The notes beneath the pieces were generated by a model, which was not told the origin of the DNA, made no database searches, and saw only the letters and a list, made by a program, of their open reading frames with translations. From Oceanospirillaceae bacterium (GTDB lineage Bacteria; Pseudomonadota; Gammaproteobacteria; Pseudomonadales; Balneatricaceae): a stretch of DNA of 64,000 nucleotides. Each line of letters begins with the position of its first letter. The stretch's first letter is position 1. Location: the NCBI GenBank assembly GCA_018647765.1, contig JABGSN010000046.1, forward strand, positions 24,726 to 88,725, read 5' to 3'. The translations under genes were made by a program, and so were the position numbers. Shown one piece after another: positions 59,253 to 64,000 of the stretch.

Positions 59253-60360
59253 GGCCGAGGCGTATGACTGGGTCATCGTTGGTGGTGGTCTAGTTGGAGC
59301 AGCGGTGGCCTACGGCCTAATCCAAAAACAACCACAACTACGTATCTTAGTATTGGATGGCAACGATACCGACCACCGTGCCTCTGTGGGAAATTTTGGC
59401 CTCATTTGGGTGCAAGGCAAAGGCTACGATTTTCCTGCTTATGCCAATTGGAGCCTACAGGGGGCCAATTTATGGCCGCAATTTGCCCAACAATTGACGC
59501 TGGTAAGCCAAATTGATTTGGCTTACCAGCGTCAAGGCGGCCTAGAGTTTGCCTTAACCGCTGCAGACCTCGATGCCCTGTCGGTAGAAATGGCTGCCAT
59601 GGCGCAGCATACCCACGGCGAGTTTGAATATCAGGTGTTGGACCGCGCAGCAGCCCTGCTGTTGCAGCCCGGCTTAGGCGACGCTGTAGCCGGGGCAATT
59701 TATAGCCCCCAAGACGGCCAAGTCAATCCACTGTATTTGTTATCGGCGCTACACACGGCGATGCAGGGCATGGGCGTTGAGTACCGTGCTCGTTGCCCTG
59801 TAGATAAAGTGATCGCTTTGGAGAGTGGCTTTCAAATCGGCACATGCACCTCTAATAACGTGGCCCTGTGTGGCGGGCTCGACAATCAACGCCTGGGTCT
59901 GCAGTTGGATATGCACTTGCCTGTGAGTCCGGTTAAAGGCCAAATATTGATTACTGAACGGGCCCCTTCTGGCCTACTTAACTACGCTTGTCCCCAATTA
60001 CGCCAAACCGCTGAGGGCACCATTCAGGTGGGTGGTTCTCATGAACATAGTGGGTTAGATGACAGCACAAGTTTGGCCGTGATGCAGACTATTGCTGCCG
60101 ATGCGGTGGCCTTAATGCCAGCACTGTCCCAACTACAGTTGGTGCGTAGCTGGGGCGCGTTGCGGGTCATGTCGCCAGATGGAGCGCCTATTTATCAGGC
60201 CTCAAGCCGCTACCCAGGAGCGTTTGGTATATGCTGCCACAGTGGCGTTAGCCTTGCTGCGGCCCACGCTGGGCCATTGTCAGATTGGCTTTTGGGTGGC
60301 GCAGCAGCACCACAAAAAACACTCATTGAGGCTATGAATAATGATCGCTTCTGCGTTTAG
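59227..60360 (+). CDS. FAD-dependent amine/opine oxidase subunit (OoxB/HcnC-like)
   Basis: A 377-residue DAO-family flavoprotein (D-amino-acid dehydrogenase, HcnC, octopine/nopaline oxidase subunit B and D-hydroxyproline dehydrogenase type). The FAD-binding motif is DWVIVGGGLVGAAVAYGL (~14-31). ASVGNFGLIWVQGKG is the second conserved block, and the C-terminus has the ICCHSGVSLAAAHAGPLSDWLLG FAD-closing element. The likely start is the GTG at 59227 inside aotM; TTG codons just after are alternatives. With the next two genes it would form a heterotrimer oxidising a C-N bond of a secondary amine or D-amino acid. Which substrate is unknown; the transporter suggests an arginine- or ornithine-derived one. 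Confidence 0.82.
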   Translation: MLLLNPAPKAEAYDWVIVGGGLVGAAVAYGLIQKQPQLRILVLDGNDTDHRASVGNFGLIWVQGKGYDFPAYANWSLQGANLWPQFAQQLTLVSQIDLAYQRQGGLEFALTAADLDALSVEMAAMAQHTHGEFEYQVLDRAAALLLQPGLGDAVAGAIYSPQDGQVNPLYLLSALHTAMQGMGVEYRARCPVDKVIALESGFQIGTCTSNNVALCGGLDNQRLGLQLDMHLPVSPVKGQILITERAPSGLLNYACPQLRQTAEGTIQVGGSHEHSGLDDSTSLAVMQTIAADAVALMPALSQLQLVRSWGALRVMSPDGAPIYQASSRYPGAFGICCHSGVSLAAAHAGPLSDWLLGGAAAPQKTLIEAMNNDRFCV

Positions 60361-60652
60361 TCTGCTCAATCAGCCGTCGTCTTTAAATCCAGATACCTGC
60401 CGTATCCTACTCAACGGTATTGAGCATCAGGTGCCGGTGGCCATGAGCGTTGCCGCAGCGCTTCTTTACTTGGGTCAAGGTGCCACCAGGCAGCACCCTG
60501 TGAGTGGCCAGCCGCGGGCTGGATTATGCCATATGGGTGTTTGTTTTGAGTGTTTAGTGACCATTGATGGACAGCAAAACCAACGCGCGTGTATGCGTCC
60601 AGTGAGTGCTAACATGTCGATCATTTCCACCCCTAAGGACTTAAACTCATGA
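60341..60652 (+). CDS. Small (2Fe-2S)-binding oxidoreductase subunit (HcnA-like)
   Basis: A 103-residue ferredoxin-like subunit. Cys63, Cys68, Cys71 and Cys84 form a plant-type 2Fe-2S pattern (GLCHMGVCFECLVTI...QRAC). Before it lies a short beta-grasp start (CRILLNGIEHQVPVAMSVAAALL). Such subunits accompany HcnBC, octopine/nopaline oxidases and D-hydroxyproline dehydrogenases, passing electrons out of the flavin. It overlaps the preceding gene by 20 nt and the next by 4 nt. Confidence 0.88.
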   Translation: MIASAFSLLNQPSSLNPDTCRILLNGIEHQVPVAMSVAAALLYLGQGATRQHPVSGQPRAGLCHMGVCFECLVTIDGQQNQRACMRPVSANMSIISTPKDLNS

Positions 60653-62034
60653 CCCAGGTATATGATTATTTGGTCGTGGGCGCAGGCCCAGCCGGTATGG
60701 CGGCTGCGATCGAAGCAAGCCATGCTGGGTTAACGGTGCTAGTGCTGGATCAAGCTGCCACAGCAGGTGGCCAGATTTATCGCAATGTGGGCCACTCTAG
60801 CACTGCGCAAGAACGCGTGTTGGGGCCGGACTATAGCTTGGGTAAACCACTATTGAAGGCGTTTATGGCGGCATCATGTGACTACCAGCCCTTAGCTCAG
60901 GTGTGGAATATAGAGCCCCATGCCCAGGGGTTTACCGTGGCGGCATTGATCGATGGGCGATCAGTAAACTTTGTGGCCAGTGATTTGCTTATTGCTAACG
61001 GTGCTATGGAGCGCCCTATGGCGGTTGCAGGTTGGGAAAAACCGGGGGTCATGACCGCCGGTGCTGGGCAAATACTATTAAAGGCCTCAGCACTGTTGCC
61101 CAAGCAAGTGGTGTTGGCAGGATCTGGTCCGTTGTTGTTGTTGTTGGCGCATCAATACCGCGCTGCTGGAGTGACTATAACGGCGCTATTAGATACCACG
61201 CCTCGGTCTAACTATTGGCGCGCTATGCCTTGGCTGGTTGCGGGGCTGAGTATGCCAAAACAACTGATTAAAGGGATGTGGTTGACCTTGGTGCAACGGA
61301 TATGTGTGCCCTATTTTGCTAATGTGGCTGACATTCAAATTGTGGGTGATGCGCAGGTTAAGGCAGTGCGTTTTATGGTGGCGGGCAAAGAGTACGAAAT
61401 ACCCACTAACTTGGTACTGCTGCATCAAGGCATTGTTGCCCAGACTCAAATGGCACAAACTTTGGCTTGTGAACAGGAGTGGAGCGACGCCAAGCAGTGC
61501 TGGCAAACCCAAGTGGTTAAAGCGGGGCAAACCTCAGTGCCGGGCGTACAAGTGGCCGGTGACGCAGGCGCCATCGGCGGTGCTCAGCTAGCCCAGCTAG
61601 AAGGCCGTTTAGCCGCTATGGCACGGGTTAAGCAAAATTGTACCCATCCAAGCTGGGCAAGAAAACTGGCTTACTTCGCTTTGTCTTGGCGCATACGCCA
61701 ATTACATTGGGCTAGAGGTTTGGTGGATCGGATGTATCAACCGGCCCCATGGTTGTCGACCCCCACAGGCACTACCGTGGTGTGTCGGTGTGAGCAAGTT
61801 TGCGCCGCAGAGATAACCGATATTGCCAAAGCTGGTTGTGCTGGAGTTAACCAGCTTAAAGCCTTTAGTCGAGCGGGTATGGGGCCCTGCCAAGGTCGCC
61901 AATGCGGGCTTAATTTGGGCTATTTAGTCGCGCAAGCCCAAGGTAGGTCGATGGCACAGGTAGAACCGCTTTCGGTACGCTCGCCCTTGAGCCCGATTAA
62001 TTTGGGGCAGCTAGCTCAAGCCACAGAATTGTGA
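60649..62034 (+). CDS. NAD(P)/FAD-dependent oxidoreductase subunit with BFD-like 2Fe-2S domain (OoxA/HcnB-like)
   Basis: A 461-residue flavoprotein. The first dinucleotide motif is YLVVGAGPAGMAAAIEAS (6-23), the second QVVLAGSGPLLLLLAHQYRAAG (~160). A C-terminal BFD-type cluster domain (~375-425) shows Cys in VVCRCEQVC and in GMGPCQGRQCG. This is the architecture of HcnB, OoxA and NoxA (octopine/nopaline oxidase large subunit) and of the D-hydroxyproline dehydrogenase alpha subunit. Its 3' end overlaps the convergent gene by 19 nt. It is the last gene of the aot-oxidase operon. Confidence 0.85.
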   Translation: MTQVYDYLVVGAGPAGMAAAIEASHAGLTVLVLDQAATAGGQIYRNVGHSSTAQERVLGPDYSLGKPLLKAFMAASCDYQPLAQVWNIEPHAQGFTVAALIDGRSVNFVASDLLIANGAMERPMAVAGWEKPGVMTAGAGQILLKASALLPKQVVLAGSGPLLLLLAHQYRAAGVTITALLDTTPRSNYWRAMPWLVAGLSMPKQLIKGMWLTLVQRICVPYFANVADIQIVGDAQVKAVRFMVAGKEYEIPTNLVLLHQGIVAQTQMAQTLACEQEWSDAKQCWQTQVVKAGQTSVPGVQVAGDAGAIGGAQLAQLEGRLAAMARVKQNCTHPSWARKLAYFALSWRIRQLHWARGLVDRMYQPAPWLSTPTGTTVVCRCEQVCAAEITDIAKAGCAGVNQLKAFSRAGMGPCQGRQCGLNLGYLVAQAQGRSMAQVEPLSVRSPLSPINLGQLAQATEL

Positions 62035-62936
62035 TGCAGGTTGTACAGCTTTTCTACTGCCTTCTGCGCAGCTAAAAAACGCGTTAATAGTTGTGGATCA
62101 AACTGGCTGGGGCTTAAGTAGCCATCGCCGCGTAGCAGTTTATTAATGCTGGTGGCATGGTCGCACGCTTTGGCATAGCGTTTGTTTTTCCTGAGTCCTA
62201 AATAACTATCGTAGAGCTTGGCTAGCCTAGCGGCTAGGCAGATCGCCTCGGCTTTAATACCCAGTGGATAGCCACTACCATCCCAGTGTTCGTGATGTTG
62301 ATTGGCCACTGTAGCCGCTTGGCTTAGGCCTTGCTGCTGCAGCCATTGACCGCCCGCCAAGGTATGGCAGGCTAATTGGGCGAAGCCGACAGGGTCCAAC
62401 CGAAGTTGTTGTTTAAGTTTGGCAAACACCGGAGCCTGTAGAGCAACATTGCGCCAGGCTATGATTGCTACCTGCAACACTTGTTCTTCTTGGCTCCAGT
62501 GGTCGGCCATCATCAGGTTTACAAATGCAGCTAACAGGGGTTCTGGTGCTGGTGCCAAATTCGACTCAAAATGCAGGTTTTGTGAGTCGTCAAAAGTCAG
62601 TTGGGGTACTTGAGCAACACCATTGAGCCACGCGGTTAGTATGCTTTCCTGTAGCGGGGCGATACTAATATGACGACAGCCAAGCTGCATCACACAGATC
62701 AATTGGCAATGATCAAGATAGGCATCAATGATTAACCAATTGTCAATCTCGGGCCAGTGGTCTGGAATGGGGGTCTGGCCCAATAAATAGGGTTTAATGT
62801 GAGCGTAATCGAGGGCCAGCTTGGTTGTGTGTTGGAGCTCTTGGTCGCTATCGAGGAGGCTCGTATGGCCTTGGCTGTGGAGCCAAAACTCTAATGCGCC
62901 ACTAATGCTGGGGTCTACCGCTAGCCGTACCTTCAT
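62016..62936 (-). CDS. Degenerate receiver plus HD-GYP-like protein
   Basis: A 306-residue protein with no membrane segment. Residues ~1-110 align by eye with a response-regulator receiver: MKVRLAVDPSISGALEFWLHSQGH, then NWLIIDAYLDHCQLICVMQLGCRHISIAP where beta4 to beta5 of a receiver should be. The phospho-acceptor Asp region reads LLGQTPIPD and the usual Lys of the K-P motif is Ala, so both key residues seem lost. Residues ~185-300 resemble an HD-GYP domain: CHTLAGGQWL and NQHHEHWDGSGYPLGIKAEAICLAARLAKLYDSY are kept, but the first HD metal motif is absent. It overlaps the upstream histidine kinase gene by 4 nt. It may be a non-catalytic output protein. Confidence 0.6.
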   Translation of the reverse strand: MKVRLAVDPSISGALEFWLHSQGHTSLLDSDQELQHTTKLALDYAHIKPYLLGQTPIPDHWPEIDNWLIIDAYLDHCQLICVMQLGCRHISIAPLQESILTAWLNGVAQVPQLTFDDSQNLHFESNLAPAPEPLLAAFVNLMMADHWSQEEQVLQVAIIAWRNVALQAPVFAKLKQQLRLDPVGFAQLACHTLAGGQWLQQQGLSQAATVANQHHEHWDGSGYPLGIKAEAICLAARLAKLYDSYLGLRKNKRYAKACDHATSINKLLRGDGYLSPSQFDPQLLTRFLAAQKAVEKLYNLHHNSVA

Positions 62937-63979
62937 GGCTGAGTAGAGTCAGCGGCTAAGGGTAACCACAGGTTGAATACGGTGGTACCGGGGCGAGACG
63001 TCAGGTTGAGGCTACCACCTAAATCTTGGCTTAAGTCTCGGCATAAAGCGAGACCTAAACCGGTGCCTTGGGTGTCGGCTTTACTGGTGTAATAGGCCTC
63101 AAACACTTGCTCTTGCAAAGCTAGGTCGATGCCTGGGCCGTTGTCGGTCACACTGATGTTAATGCCGGCGTTGCCCTGCAAAAGCATGTGGCTCACGGTA
63201 ACCGTTACCTGTGGCGCGGGTTGTACTTGGCCAACAAGTGCATCACGGGCGTTGTTGATCAGGTTAATTAATACCTGTTCCAAACGTTGGGCTTGGCCAT
63301 AGACTAACTGTGATTGGCCGGTGTTATGGCTGCTCAGCTGCACGTTTTGAATTTGTAACTGGCTCTTAAGTAATTTGAGTACATGCTCAACACTCTTACA
63401 GGCATTAAACGTCGTTAAATTAATGGATTGATGGCCTACCATTTCGCGCATATTGGTGAGGGTATCGGCACAGCGTCCCACTTGCTCATCTAAGGCTGTT
63501 AAATGGTCGGCTAAATCACCGATAGTGCCATTTTTTTGCATGGTTTGTAGGCCGTAGAGGCGCAAGCGCATGGCGTTAAGAGGTTGGTTTACTTCGTGGC
63601 AAATGCCTGCCATGACTTGGCCTACAGCGGCGAGTTGCGATTGGTGTTGCCAGTGTAAGCTAGTGCGGCCAAGGGCAGTTTGGTCGCTAATTTGCCAAAT
63701 TAATAGGCTGTTTTGTTGTGCGGCAGTCCACAGCAACCAACGCTCAGAGGCGCCGTGGCTGGTTGTTAAAGGCAAGAGTTTACTCTGGCCTGGCTCAAGC
63801 TGGCGTAACTGCAGCCATCGGTTGGCGCCAAGCCATTGAGTGTATTGCCTTAACGTGGGGTGTTTGGGTAATTGCAGCAGGCTAGTGGCCGCTGCGTTCA
63901 GTTCAATGGTTTGCGTCTGCGGGTCAAATGAGGCCGCCGCAAACAGAGCGCTCAATGGAGCGCTGGCATGATTGTCCAT
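62933..63979 (-). CDS. Sensor histidine kinase
   Basis: A 348-residue soluble kinase without transmembrane helices. A PAS-like N-terminal part (~5-110; FDPQTQTIELNAAATSLLQLPKHP) precedes the HisKA dimerisation helix with the phospho-His in AGICHEVNQPLNAMRLRL (~130). The HATPase domain follows: N-box NLINNARDAL, G1 VTDNGPGIDLA, G2 GTGLGLALCRDLSQDLGG. The HEVNQPL box puts it with the DctB/NtrB-like class. The downstream gene (ATGA overlap) should be its partner. The gene may begin an operon that extends past the right edge. Confidence 0.88.
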   Translation of the reverse strand: MDNHASAPLSALFAAASFDPQTQTIELNAAATSLLQLPKHPTLRQYTQWLGANRWLQLRQLEPGQSKLLPLTTSHGASERWLLWTAAQQNSLLIWQISDQTALGRTSLHWQHQSQLAAVGQVMAGICHEVNQPLNAMRLRLYGLQTMQKNGTIGDLADHLTALDEQVGRCADTLTNMREMVGHQSINLTTFNACKSVEHVLKLLKSQLQIQNVQLSSHNTGQSQLVYGQAQRLEQVLINLINNARDALVGQVQPAPQVTVTVSHMLLQGNAGINISVTDNGPGIDLALQEQVFEAYYTSKADTQGTGLGLALCRDLSQDLGGSLNLTSRPGTTVFNLWLPLAADSTQP

Positions 63980-64000
63980 GGCGGCCTTATCCTGTAGCTG

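Noticed and set aside
60649..62034. The three oxidase genes as a hydrogen cyanide synthase (hcnABC).
   Set aside because: They are fused to an arginine-type transporter operon and the family is shared with opine and D-hydroxyproline enzymes; context favours an amino-acid-derived substrate over glycine.

Overview
This 64 kb window is chromosomal DNA from a gammaproteobacterium, most likely a marine one on the Pseudomonadales/Oceanospirillales side. I base this on gene content, not on any search. It has fused nuoCD in a 13-gene complex I operon, rpoH-ftsX-ftsE-ftsY, and ybbAP divergent from tesA. It also has a pseudomonad-style arginine set: an AraC-type ArgR, a ~180 kDa NAD-glutamate dehydrogenase, two AruF/AruG succinyltransferase subunits and an Aot-type transporter. 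Base composition looks close to half G+C. I saw no rRNA, tRNA, CRISPR array, transposase or prophage.

Layout. 1-11.3 kb is housekeeping: the priA start, rpmE, a SulP anion transporter, the ybbAP exporter pair with tesA, rpoH, ftsX-ftsE-ftsY and rsmD. 11.3-24.8 kb is arginine/glutamate catabolism on the minus strand (gdhB, astC, an M20 hydrolase, aruF, aruG, astD, astB), with argR reading away from gdhB. 24.8-29.9 kb holds marC, sdaA, a cupin regulator, rdgB, hemW and a DUF4426-like gene. 29.9-31.1 kb is a graveyard of two broken genes (a serine hydrolase and a short-chain dehydrogenase). 31.2-34.7 kb is yggT, xseB, ispA and dxs, followed by a convergent CBS-domain gene. 35.4-50.2 kb is the complete nuoA-N operon. 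50.2-56.0 kb has ribA, ettA, a wrecked mscS, proC and yggS. 56.2-62.0 kb is an arginine/opine-type ABC transporter followed by a three-part flavin/iron-sulfur oxidase. 62.0-64.0 kb is a histidine kinase coupled to a degenerate receiver/HD-GYP-like protein.

How the genes fit together. The transporter and oxidase near 56-62 kb probably import arginine-type compounds or opines and release the amino acid. The ast genes would then convert arginine to glutamate and succinate, and GdhB would pass glutamate to 2-oxoglutarate. Paired direct-repeat sites resembling the Pseudomonas ArgR operator (21-bp period) occur in exactly two places: the argR/gdhB divergent promoter and the aot promoter. This would tie the two regions into one regulon. 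No astE is visible in the ast cluster; the M20 hydrolase placed inside it is the obvious candidate for the last step.

The most unusual spot is 52.66-54.34 kb. An mscS-type channel gene there carries a stop codon, a frameshift, a 3' deletion and a foreign insert of about 0.9 kb. The insert holds what looks like the tail of a polymorphic toxin gene and, 4 nt later, its probable immunity gene. The immunity frame is broken only by an exact 8-bp tandem duplication.
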